Shown piece by piece: positions 25,559-33,730 of a stretch of DNA of 37,249 nucleotides (positions within the stretch are counted from its first letter, which is position 1; the number at the start of each line of letters is the position of its first letter). The position numbers and the translations under genes are program-made. Below the pieces are notes generated by a model. That model had not been told where the DNA came from and made no database searches. It saw nothing but the letters and a program-made list of their open reading frames with translations. The stretch comes from M3007 sp044350415. Its GTDB lineage: Bacteria; Bacteroidota; Bacteroidia; Chitinophagales; Saprospiraceae. The stretch covers positions 1 to 37,249 of the forward strand of contig JBILHQ010000030.1 of assembly GCA_044350415.1 (NCBI GenBank), written 5' to 3'.

Positions 25559-28500
25559 ATGCTTGAAACAATGCGTTACACTTTATCACTCCTCATCTTG
25601 CTCCAATTATTGCTTGCCGGCATAACGCTCCACGCGCAGGCAGTTAAACCCACCTTCAAGGATACTTTCCAAATCACCCGTACACTTCAATTAGCCGATA
25701 CTTTACTAAAACATACCTCGTATGACAGTGCAGGGATAGTGGCAACGCAGGTTATGGATTTTTTACTTTCGAAAGGCGATACGGTCAATACTCATTTTGC
25801 ATCCGCCCTTGAAAAATACGGGCTGTCGCTCTATTATACCGGAAAATATCCAGCCGCAATTCCTTATTACAGGCGGTCGCTCGCCATCCAATTGAACCTG
25901 AGTAGTGTGCCGAATAAAGCAATCGCCTTCACCTGCTACAGACTCGGGTTAGCATTTAACTATTGCAACCAGGAGGATTCCTCCACTGTGTGGCATCAAA
26001 AAGCCTTAGACCTGAGGCTGAGGCTTTTTCAGCCGGATGATCCTGCCATTGCGGAGAGTTATAATGGCATGGGTATGTCTTGCGATGGGCTCGGCGACTC
26101 CAATAAAGCCATTGAATGGTATGAAAAAGCAAGGGATATCTGGGAAAAATCTTACGGGCATTACGACCTAAGAACGGCAAATGCTTATAATAATCTTGGC
26201 ATATCGTACGCGATGATTGGCGAAGATGAAAAGTCAATCCAGGCGAAAAAAACAGCCCTTGACATCCGAAGAAAAGTGCTGGGCCCCATGAATTCAGATG
26301 TGGCGGCTTCCTGTATGAACCTGGGATATTCCTATCAGGCCATCGGTCAATATGATATTGCTGAGGAATATTATGCCGAAACACGAAAAATTTGGGATAA
26401 GGTCTTACCGCCTGATCATCCCAGACAGGCACTTATCGCCGATAATACTGGGATTAACTTAATGGATCAGGGTGATTATTACCGCGCTTTGCCATGGCTC
26501 GCCAAGGCACTTCGGATTCGCCGCCTCACATCGGGCGATAATAGCGCTGAGACAGGTAAGTCCTGGGTCAATTTGGGTATTTTTTATGTCAATAAAGGCC
26601 AGTACGACAAAGCCATCCAGCATTTTACAGAAGCTGTCCGAATTTTTCAGGATATGCCTGGTAATGAGTATGCCCTTTTTATTACCTATTCCAATCTCGG
26701 CGTATGCTATTCAGACTTAGAGCAGTACGCTGAAGGCCTGGCGATGGAGGAGAAAGCATTAAGTATCGGAATTGATCTGGTAGGCGAACCCAATAGTTTA
26801 TTATTAGACATCTATTACAACATTGGTATTGCCTGGCAGGGATTAGGAAACTGGGAAAATGCACTACTTTGGAAACAAAAGGCGCACGACAACGGCCTTG
26901 CACTGCTGGGAGAATCTCATCGGGATTATATTCAATATGTGGAAGGGCTGGCGTACTACTACCGCGATAAAGGTCAACCGGAAAAAGCCATCCCGCTTTT
27001 TGAAAAGGCGCTTGATCTGCATACGCAGGTCTCCGGGAAAAATGTACCCGCCTGTGGCAGAATGCTGGAAGAAATTGGTAACACCTTGTATACAATGGGC
27101 CAACTGCAAGCAGCAAAACCCTACTTCGGGCAAGCTAAAGTGCAACTCGGCATGGGCAAACCTGTGGAACAAATTGCTGATCTTCAAGTACTGGTTAAGG
27201 CCCTGCGGGACGACGCTTTAACCGATAAACAAATATTCAAAAACACGGGCAATCCGGCATCTCTTGCAGCAGCCCTTAGCGGATTCAAATCGGCTCTTCA
27301 ATTATTCGATCTTAGACGGAGCACGCTTGAAGGCCAAAATTCATTTAGTTTTTGGCACAAACTGATCTTGCCAATACAAGAAAATGCGATTCAATTGGCC
27401 AATACAAGCGACGGTCGATCTTGCATTGACTGTAATCAAACAGCCTTCGACATAGCAGAGGATGCCAAAGCCTTTCAACTTTATACTGCTTTTAAAAAGG
27501 CCGAAGCACTGCACCTAACCAAAATACCGGATTCACTACTTGTTTTGGAAAATGATTTAAGACGTAAAATAGCTGACGCTGAAAAGGTATACCACGAACT
27601 TGCAGAAAGTAAAAATGTACCTGCCGACAGCCTTTCCACCGCCATCAATGGTGCCTTATTTGGGCTCCGCCGCGACTATGAAGCCCTCCAGCAACTTTTT
27701 GAAAAAGAATTTCCGGAATATTATCGCCTTAAATACAGTTTTTCTACAGCATCACTTCAATACGTGCAAGACTCCTTACTTGAACCCCAACAAGCGCTTC
27801 TGGAATACTTCGTCGGCGACAGCAGTATCTATCTGTTTGTCGTCCGGGCCGATACTTTCCTTATCCGGGAGGTAAAGCGCGATTTCCCATTGGAAGACTG
27901 GATCGAGCAACTCCGGCAGGGTTTGTATGGATATTATGCCGCCGACAAGACTAAACAAACAGCAGTTTTACGTGAAAAGTGTCTGTTCCAATACCTCAAA
28001 TATGCACAAAATCTTTACGAAAAACTCTTCGCCCCTGTTGAAAAAGACCTGTTAGAGCGGGTTATTATTGTTCCGGATGGTCCACTTGGATATATCCCTT
28101 TCGATGCCCTGCTTACGGGTGTACCTGAGGATATCAATGCCTTTAAGTCGTACCCTTACCTTTTTAATTCGCATGAATTCAGTTATACCTATTCGGCCAC
28201 CCTGCTCAAAGAAATGCGGGACAAAAAGCACCACCGCGAGCCTGCTAAAGAGTTTGCGGCATTTGCTCCGTTCTATTCGGGCGATACATTGATCATTAAT
28301 GACAATGGCCTTACCACAAGAACACTTAAAGGCTTCCATCCACTTCCTTACACCAAAGATGAAGTGGATGGGCTACACAAAATAATAGGCGGGGATGTGG
28401 TAACAGGGACTTTCGCTACCGAACCTCGTTTTGTAGAAATGGCAGGCCAGTACCGCATCCTCCATTTAGCCACCCATGGCGTAGCGGACAACCGCGTTGG

Positions 28501-28918
28501 CGATTATGCTTTTCTGGCCTTCTCTGAAATCAAGGATAGTATAGAAAATGAACTGCTTTATGTAAAAGACCTTTACAATTTGGAGATTAACGCTGATATG
28601 GTGGTGCTTTCGGCTTGTGAAACGGGCATCGGTAAACTTCAGCAGGGAGAAGGGATTATCAGCCTTTCACGGGCGTTGGCGTATGCGGGTGCCAAAAGTA
28701 TTATCTCCACATTATGGGAAGTCAATGACAAAAGCACCGCTGAATTAATGCGCTACTTCTATACCCGGCTTCAGGAAGGTGCGACAAAAGACCAGGCTTT
28801 ACGGTCGGCCCGCAAAGACTATTTTACCGCGACCACAGGTCGTGGTAATCACCCATTTTTCTGGGCCGCGTTTGTACCTGTGGGGGATATGCGACCGGTT
28901 TTTAAGGCAAAAAAGTAG
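25559..28918 (+). CDS. TPR-CHAT caspase-like protease with Sec signal peptide (CHAT2)
   Basis: This 1119-residue paralogue of CHAT1 begins MLETMRYTLSLLILLQLLLA and is probably cut near LHAQA; Met5 (ATG 25571) is an equally good start. About ten kinesin-light-chain-type TPRs of 42 residues cover roughly 80-520 (AYNNLGISYAMIGEDEKSIQ). A helical linker follows, then a CHAT domain (about 747-1112). The catalytic pair is His973 in HLATHGV and Cys1020 in LSACETG, with the same 47-residue spacing as CHAT1. Several blocks are nearly identical to CHAT1 (LLEYFVGDSS, EVKRDFPL-DWI-QLR, FSYTYSATLLKEM). No sorting domain is present, so it should be periplasmic. It is convergent with the sigma/anti-sigma pair. 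Substrate unknown. Confidence 0.93.
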   Translation: MLETMRYTLSLLILLQLLLAGITLHAQAVKPTFKDTFQITRTLQLADTLLKHTSYDSAGIVATQVMDFLLSKGDTVNTHFASALEKYGLSLYYTGKYPAAIPYYRRSLAIQLNLSSVPNKAIAFTCYRLGLAFNYCNQEDSSTVWHQKALDLRLRLFQPDDPAIAESYNGMGMSCDGLGDSNKAIEWYEKARDIWEKSYGHYDLRTANAYNNLGISYAMIGEDEKSIQAKKTALDIRRKVLGPMNSDVAASCMNLGYSYQAIGQYDIAEEYYAETRKIWDKVLPPDHPRQALIADNTGINLMDQGDYYRALPWLAKALRIRRLTSGDNSAETGKSWVNLGIFYVNKGQYDKAIQHFTEAVRIFQDMPGNEYALFITYSNLGVCYSDLEQYAEGLAMEEKALSIGIDLVGEPNSLLLDIYYNIGIAWQGLGNWENALLWKQKAHDNGLALLGESHRDYIQYVEGLAYYYRDKGQPEKAIPLFEKALDLHTQVSGKNVPACGRMLEEIGNTLYTMGQLQAAKPYFGQAKVQLGMGKPVEQIADLQVLVKALRDDALTDKQIFKNTGNPASLAAALSGFKSALQLFDLRRSTLEGQNSFSFWHKLILPIQENAIQLANTSDGRSCIDCNQTAFDIAEDAKAFQLYTAFKKAEALHLTKIPDSLLVLENDLRRKIADAEKVYHELAESKNVPADSLSTAINGALFGLRRDYEALQQLFEKEFPEYYRLKYSFSTASLQYVQDSLLEPQQALLEYFVGDSSIYLFVVRADTFLIREVKRDFPLEDWIEQLRQGLYGYYAADKTKQTAVLREKCLFQYLKYAQNLYEKLFAPVEKDLLERVIIVPDGPLGYIPFDALLTGVPEDINAFKSYPYLFNSHEFSYTYSATLLKEMRDKKHHREPAKEFAAFAPFYSGDTLIINDNGLTTRTLKGFHPLPYTKDEVDGLHKIIGGDVVTGTFATEPRFVEMAGQYRILHLATHGVADNRVGDYAFLAFSEIKDSIENELLYVKDLYNLEINADMVVLSACETGIGKLQQGEGIISLSRALAYAGAKSIISTLWEVNDKSTAELMRYFYTRLQEGATKDQALRSARKDYFTATTGRGNHPFFWAAFVPVGDMRPVFKAKK

Positions 28919-28924
28919 TTTTGT

Positions 28925-28968
28925 TTAACAGCGTTGTGCGGCTCCCTCGCAACGACGCTATTGTTTTA
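28925..28968. terminator. Imperfect hairpin between convergent genes
   Basis: AACAGCGTTGTGCG can pair with CGCAACGACGCTATTGTT with bulges, followed by TTTT on the plus strand. It overlaps the stop of the anti-sigma gene. It probably serves CHAT2 and possibly both genes. Confidence 0.45.
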
Positions 28969-29899
28969 ATTCCTTTTGTAATGCAACAGCGCGTTGGTAA
29001 TAAGTATGCCGCGGATTAGCCGTTATTTCCAGTAACACAGCATCCAATTGCTTGCGCGAACCCGGTAATTGTTTGACCAAACAAAACACCTCACACCAAA
29101 CAGCATCCACTTTCCGGTCGGAAACCCTGAAATCCCGGAAGGCGCGAAAATCCTGTCCGGCCTTTACATACTGATGGAGGTGATAATAAGTGTAGCCACG
29201 CAGGTAAAGATTTTCCTGCAATTGATTGCTATCAGGCCGTTCCAGTAGTTTTAGCGCGGCTTTGTATTGGTTCTCACTGTATAATTTAACGGCCTTTGTG
29301 TAATTATTAGTCGATTCTTCCCCATCGCCGATGCCCATTAGTGTACCGTTAAAATCTTCTTCTAAGTAGGCGATTTTACTGAGTGCGGCGATTTTGGCGT
29401 TGGTCGGCAGGGCCGTTGGCGTCGGAGTGGTATTTTTGTCCGCAATTTGGTCGGATTTTTCGGGCTGTTCAACTGGTGCCGTTTTTATAGTATCATTCTT
29501 TACAGCAGGTGCCGTTTTTACGATATTTTCTTCGACAGTTTGGGGCCCAAACCAACCCAATGCAACACCCACAGCCACCAAACCCACAACAGATGCGGCG
29601 GCGGCCAGCTGTATCCACCGCTGTTGGTAAAAGGGTATTATTTTAGCACCGCCTGCTGGCGCGCTTGCCATCCCGGTATTTTTTTTTTCGCTGTCCTCTT
29701 TTTTCCATTCTGCAAACTGTTCAAGGACGTATTCATCCCGGAGCAACCGGAACACCTTCGATTCAGCACGAAGTGCCTCTACCCGTTGCACCAGATCAGC
29801 ATCCTGTTCGAGTACCTGCTCGAAAGTCTTCCGATCGGATTCACTCATCCGGTCATGGAGGTAATCGTCTATATCTTCAAACTCATATATTGGATTCAT
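28958..29899 (-). CDS. Single-pass anti-sigma-like protein with TPR-like C terminus
   Basis: The 313-residue protein has an acidic helical N-terminal part (about 1-75, DIDDYLHDRMSESDRKTFEQ and repeated Glu/Arg pairs) like cytoplasmic sigma-binding segments. One transmembrane helix (about 95-117, IQLAAAASVVGLVAVGVALG) is followed by a Thr/Pro/Lys-rich linker (about 118-170). The C-terminal helical region (about 193-313) contains TPR-like repeats (TKAVKLYSENQYKAALKLLE, YLRGYTYYHLHQYVKAGQDF). Its ATG overlaps the stop of the sigma factor gene as ATGA, so the two are translationally coupled, as sigma/anti-sigma pairs usually are. The predicted topology puts the TPR region in the periplasm. Anti-sigma function is inferred from context and layout; no canonical zinc-finger motif was seen. 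Confidence 0.75.
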   Translation of the reverse strand: MNPIYEFEDIDDYLHDRMSESDRKTFEQVLEQDADLVQRVEALRAESKVFRLLRDEYVLEQFAEWKKEDSEKKNTGMASAPAGGAKIIPFYQQRWIQLAAAASVVGLVAVGVALGWFGPQTVEENIVKTAPAVKNDTIKTAPVEQPEKSDQIADKNTTPTPTALPTNAKIAALSKIAYLEEDFNGTLMGIGDGEESTNNYTKAVKLYSENQYKAALKLLERPDSNQLQENLYLRGYTYYHLHQYVKAGQDFRAFRDFRVSDRKVDAVWCEVFCLVKQLPGSRKQLDAVLLEITANPRHTYYQRAVALQKELKQ

Positions 29900-30504
29900 A
29901 ATTCACGAAGTTCATCCAGCAAACCGGAGCGTTCTGCTAAAAATTTATTGAGTTTTTTTCTGCAATCCTGAATAGCCATTTTAGCAACATCAGCGCTTTT
30001 GTAATTCATTTTTTCCGCAATTTCTGCCATCGAAAAACTGAAACTTTGCATTTTTAAAGCCTGGTGACATTTTTCGCCCGTCATTGCCAATAGTTTCTCC
30101 AGCAAATCCTTCCGGTGCTGCACATTCATCTCTGTCTCAGGATTCGTGGCTGTTTCAATAGTAACTGCCTCCAATGACCTGTCATAAGTTGCCAACCTGC
30201 GCATTTCGGACCGGCGCTTTGTATAATACATCTGTGCCGCAATATTGACAATATAAGTCGTAATTCCACTCAATGCCGGGTTGTATTTACCATCCGTCAC
30301 CTGGTTGAAGAATGCCAACAACGCCTGGTTTAGGACTTCCTGTGCGTCATTTTCACCACCACCCAGACCATTGACCTGCTTTCTGACTGCACCATTCAGT
30401 TTACCGTTGTGGTAAAGATGCTTTAGTGCTGCATTAACATTGGAAGGCACACCGCTCAGAAGCGCCTCCAGGATTTCGTTGTCGTTGTTGAATGGATGTT
30501 TCAT
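29896..30504 (-). CDS. ECF-type RNA polymerase sigma factor
   Basis: The 202-residue protein has a region 2-like segment (about 22-100: AALKHLYHNG, NDAQEVLNQALLAFFNQV, ITTYIVNIAAQMYYTKRR). It also has a region 4-like helix-turn-helix (about 128-190: LLEKLLAMTGEKCHQALKMQ, FSFSMAEIAEKMNYKSADVA, CRKKLNKFL). The length fits ECF sigma factors. It is the first gene of a two-gene operon and overlaps the anti-sigma-like gene by four bases. A TACCTTTG -7 box lies upstream. Its target promoters are unknown; the adjacent CHAT2 gene or the upstream VCBS/haloperoxidase operon are possible targets by proximity only. Confidence 0.85.
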   Translation of the reverse strand: MKHPFNNDNEILEALLSGVPSNVNAALKHLYHNGKLNGAVRKQVNGLGGGENDAQEVLNQALLAFFNQVTDGKYNPALSGITTYIVNIAAQMYYTKRRSEMRRLATYDRSLEAVTIETATNPETEMNVQHRKDLLEKLLAMTGEKCHQALKMQSFSFSMAEIAEKMNYKSADVAKMAIQDCRKKLNKFLAERSGLLDELREL

Positions 30505-30525
30505 TTATTATTGCCGGTGACGTAA

Positions 30526-30533
30526 CAAAGGTA
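30526..30533 (-). promoter_or_regulatory. -7 box (TACCTTTG) of the sigma operon
   Basis: Read on the minus strand, TACCTTTG matches TAnnTTTG exactly and lies about 22 bases before the sigma ATG. A clear TTG at -33 is lacking; instead the tandem repeat at 30535-30560 occupies that zone. Confidence 0.5.
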
Positions 30534-30534
30534 A

Positions 30535-30560
30535 GGAAATAATGGCGGGGAAATAATGGC
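30535..30560 (-). repeat. Tandem 12-bp repeat upstream of the sigma -7 box
   Basis: GGAAATAATGGC occurs at 30535-30546 and 30549-30560 (GCCATTATTTCC on the minus strand), a 14-base period. It sits where a -33 element or activator site would be expected. The role is inferred from position. Confidence 0.55.
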
Positions 30561-30616
30561 AGGGAGATTAGTTTCTGTATCCGGATCTGGGTATCTGTGC
30601 AGTAATTCAAGGTATT

Positions 30617-32323
30617 CTACCGCTTCAGCCACCAAAACAACCCCAATCCTACCAAAACCAACACTCCACCAATCCCCCAATAATAAACCATCCACGGATT
30701 GGGCTTGCCGCCAGCTTCTTCTATACGCAGGATGGTATTAACCGGCTGTTGGGTTAGTACCTGTTTTTTGTCGCCATTCCACGTGATAATAATAGAATCC
30801 ACCACGGTTGCATTACCCAATCCAAAATGTGCGATAGTGCTGTTTTGCGAAAGGTGACTCGATCCGCCACCGTCTATTTCCCGGATCATGTGCCGGCCTC
30901 CTGCCACCACGGTTACCCGGCAACCGAGGCCGTGACTTTCAGCGTAATGGCCCACTAAAGCCACTTGCAGCCAGTTGCCCTGCGCTGCGTCGTTGCGGTA
31001 AAGGTGCGTTACAGAAGGGGCGGGATAATCATAAACCGACTTTTGATTAACGACCAGCAGGTCCAGATCGCCATCATTTTCCAGGTCAAATACGACTGAA
31101 CCGCGCCCGATGCCGTAATCATTCAGGCCCATGGCGCGGGCTTTATCGGTGAAAAATCCACCATTGTTTTCGAAATAAAAATCTGCCATCGCCACGCAGT
31201 TGGGATTGAGGTCGCCGTTGGCCACAAAGAGATCCAGGTCGCCGTCGTGGTCAAAATCGGCAAAATTTGCACCCCAACTGATCGACATAAAGTGAGTTCC
31301 CAATTCTTTGGCCTTATCCACAAATGGTTGTCCCGGTCCTCCCCGAACCATAAAACGATTGAAACGGATATTGGGAATGAAATAATCCAGCAGACCATCC
31401 TCATTAAAGTCGCCTGCTGCAGCGCCCATATCGTTGATTTTCAGGTCCATTTCCGTTTGTTTACTCACGTCTTTAAACGAAGCCCAGGGGTATTGATTTT
31501 GGTATAAAAAACTGGGCACTGCTTTGTATCCAAAATCGTGATGGACAAGCAAATCCTGATCCCCATCATTATCGTAATCCGTGAACAAACCGCCAAAACC
31601 GAATCCCCTGTGCTTTAACCCATAGTCGGCATACACATCGGTAAAACCCTTGCCTTGGTCATTGCGCAGCAGGTATCCCTTGGCGGTCTGTTGTGCCCCT
31701 ACAATGGTGGCATCGTTGATGGAGGTCAGTGAACCTTGGTAGCCTACAAAATAATTGCCCACATAAAGATCGGGCCAGCCATCTGCGTTGAAATCGCCAA
31801 AGCTGGCACCGGTGCTGAAGGAATACAATGGTGCCAGCCCCCAGGATTCAGTAGCATCGCGGAAGGTGCCGTTGCCGTTGTTCAAAAAAAGCAAATTGCG
31901 CGCACGGGGAATATTGGACAGGCTGTCTTTGGAAGTGATGGTGGTCACGAACAGGTCGACCCATCCATCGCGATTGACATCGGCACCCGCAACACCTTGC
32001 GTGACGAATTTTTTGGCTAATTCCAGTCCGGAACCTTCAAAAATAGTGCGAAAAATGCCGTTGCCAAGGTTGAGATACAGTTGATCACTGTTCATGCCAC
32101 CGGTAAGGTATAAATCCTGAAAGCCGTCATTATTCAGGTCGAAAACACAAATACCACCGCCAAACATCCCTTCGTACACCGCAAATTGATGGTCAATACC
32201 TGCCGCCTCAGTGATATCCATGAATGGCGTGGACGCTGGTGGTGGCGTCGTCGGTTGTTGCCCGGGTAAAGAGGAAAATAACAGCGATGCTGCAAATAAC
32301 AGGATACCTTTTTTAATGTTCAA
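30617..32323 (-). CDS. CRTAC1-like FG-GAP/VCBS repeat protein with ASPIC/UnbV domain and C-terminal TM helix
   Basis: The 568-residue protein has a signal peptide (MNIKKGILLFAASLLFSSLP, then GQQ). Seven or so FG-GAP/VCBS repeats follow with DxNxDGxxDLxV-type calcium loops (FDLNNDGFQDLYLTGG, ADVNRDGWVDLFVT, GDFNADGWPDLYVG, FDHDGDLDLFVANG), forming a predicted propeller over about 35-440. An ASPIC/UnbV domain covers about 450-533 (GCRVTVVAGGRHMIREIDGG). It ends with a hydrophobic helix (about 546-565) and a WWLKR tail, which is not a T9SS domain, so it may be membrane-anchored by its C terminus. It is the third gene of a probable operon, 36 bases after the haloperoxidase-like gene. No enzymatic activity can be assigned. 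Confidence 0.9.
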   Translation of the reverse strand: MNIKKGILLFAASLLFSSLPGQQPTTPPPASTPFMDITEAAGIDHQFAVYEGMFGGGICVFDLNNDGFQDLYLTGGMNSDQLYLNLGNGIFRTIFEGSGLELAKKFVTQGVAGADVNRDGWVDLFVTTITSKDSLSNIPRARNLLFLNNGNGTFRDATESWGLAPLYSFSTGASFGDFNADGWPDLYVGNYFVGYQGSLTSINDATIVGAQQTAKGYLLRNDQGKGFTDVYADYGLKHRGFGFGGLFTDYDNDGDQDLLVHHDFGYKAVPSFLYQNQYPWASFKDVSKQTEMDLKINDMGAAAGDFNEDGLLDYFIPNIRFNRFMVRGGPGQPFVDKAKELGTHFMSISWGANFADFDHDGDLDLFVANGDLNPNCVAMADFYFENNGGFFTDKARAMGLNDYGIGRGSVVFDLENDGDLDLLVVNQKSVYDYPAPSVTHLYRNDAAQGNWLQVALVGHYAESHGLGCRVTVVAGGRHMIREIDGGGSSHLSQNSTIAHFGLGNATVVDSIIITWNGDKKQVLTQQPVNTILRIEEAGGKPNPWMVYYWGIGGVLVLVGLGLFWWLKR

Positions 32324-32359
32324 AGTTCAATTTTTAATGGTCCATATTCAATTGAAAAT

Positions 32360-33703
32360 TCATTTCCGCCATTCCAACCCATTCACATTTTGCCCAATCA
32401 ACACCCCGGCATCTTGCCCTGCCTGATTATCCTGCCGGGTATGAATGCCACCGTAAAAACGGGAATTGGCGGTTTCGACGGCGAATTCCCAAAATGATGA
32501 AAACGATCGGGCCTTGAATTCCACCTGCCGCAGTTCATCCCGGTGCCTGCCCACGTGGGTGCTGTCGGTAAATGCAAAAGACTGCCCAAAAAGGTCGGTC
32601 AGCACTGTGGCTGCCGCTGCAGATTGAATCGCATGGCCGGATGGAAATGCCGGGAACGGCGGATCTGGCCAGAAAGACTCCCATTCATGATCGATAAACT
32701 GGGTAATATAAGTATTGGGCCGTTCGGAAAAACGCTCGTATTTCCACTTCCAGCAGTCCGTAAAGGCATCCGCAACGGCTATACCCGTCCGGGCAAAGGT
32801 TTCTGCCCACCGGATCAATGGCGGATTAGTTTTCCGTAAAGCTTGTGCAGCCAGCAAATACGAGTGCCCGGGAGGGGTCAGGGTTTCAGAAGGGTCGTCG
32901 CCCCACCATAGAGCTGCTTCTTTTTCATCCTGCGTAAGTACTTTTTCTTTTTCGTATACCTCCATGTATTGCTTCCGGTAAGCGGAGCCAGGAGTAGTGT
33001 CGTAAGGGATCATTTCGGGGGTGGGTATCTGCCCGTCTTTCACCAGAAAGGTCCGGTTCTTTCCCCAGTATGGATGTAGTGGATGATGACTGAAGGACTG
33101 GGCATAAAGCGGTGGCTTCCAGCTTCCCGGGCGTACAGGACCTTCGAACGTTTTATCAAAATTGTTCAGGTATCCCCTATGGCCGCCGTCGGTTTTCGAC
33201 CATTCAAAAATCGCTGCGGCAACTTCCCTGCCATAAGCGACCGACCGATCGATCACCGCTTGGTCGGACTGGCGTTTGGAAAATTGTGTATAAATGAATG
33301 CCTCCAACGAGTCGATACTTTGTTTATTGGCATCGGATGTTTGCTGGTAAATATTTTTCAGGATGGATGCCTGTCCTGCATTGAGTGCCAAAACCCAGTC
33401 GTAGGCTAATCCTGTTTGTGGCTTGGGCAAACTGTCCAAGCCATTCAATTGACCGGCAAGCGATTGATATTCCGAGTAACCATGTACTACCGACTCATAC
33501 ATGGTCAGTCCAATATATCCCAAAGCCCGTGATGCAAATGTGGGTGTGTTGCCGGGTGTCCAGCGGGTAACATAAAGTGTTCTGTCGGCCCATACCCCGG
33601 CAACCTCATTTTCAGTGAGTGGCGATGGGAAGAACCGTTGGCAGCCGCACGCTACTGAAAGCAGGAATGCGAGCGTAAAAAGAAATCTGCTTATGAAGCG
33701 CAT
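32360..33703 (-). CDS. Vanadium-dependent haloperoxidase-like (PAP2 superfamily) protein
   Basis: Starting at ATG 33703 (eight codons inside the longest frame) the 447-residue protein has a hydrophobic leader ending in VACGC, a possible lipoprotein site. The vanadate/phosphate-binding triad of the PAP2/haloperoxidase fold is present: basic residues in KWKYERFSERPNTY (about Lys321 and Arg328), FPSGHA (Ser355, Gly356, His357) and SRFYGGIH (Arg415, His421). The long helical N-terminal half fits bacterial vanadium haloperoxidase-like proteins, not short PAP2 phosphatases. Halide peroxidation versus phosphatase activity cannot be decided from sequence. It lies between two VCBS/ASPIC proteins, 27 bases after one and 36 before the other, so all three are probably one operon and exported together. 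Confidence 0.92.
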   Translation of the reverse strand: MRFISRFLFTLAFLLSVACGCQRFFPSPLTENEVAGVWADRTLYVTRWTPGNTPTFASRALGYIGLTMYESVVHGYSEYQSLAGQLNGLDSLPKPQTGLAYDWVLALNAGQASILKNIYQQTSDANKQSIDSLEAFIYTQFSKRQSDQAVIDRSVAYGREVAAAIFEWSKTDGGHRGYLNNFDKTFEGPVRPGSWKPPLYAQSFSHHPLHPYWGKNRTFLVKDGQIPTPEMIPYDTTPGSAYRKQYMEVYEKEKVLTQDEKEAALWWGDDPSETLTPPGHSYLLAAQALRKTNPPLIRWAETFARTGIAVADAFTDCWKWKYERFSERPNTYITQFIDHEWESFWPDPPFPAFPSGHAIQSAAAATVLTDLFGQSFAFTDSTHVGRHRDELRQVEFKARSFSSFWEFAVETANSRFYGGIHTRQDNQAGQDAGVLIGQNVNGLEWRK

Positions 33704-33730
33704 CAAAATTGCATCGTTAATGTTCAACCT

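Noticed and set aside
11445..28918. CRISPR type III-E (Craspase) TPR-CHAT system
   Set aside because: No gRAMP/Cas7-11-like gene or CRISPR array is present, and both CHAT proteins have signal peptides, whereas the III-E TPR-CHAT is cytoplasmic.
30501..30695. 64-codon minus-strand ORF ending at the sigma start
   Set aside because: It lies mostly inside the CRTAC1-like gene in another frame and runs through the promoter region.
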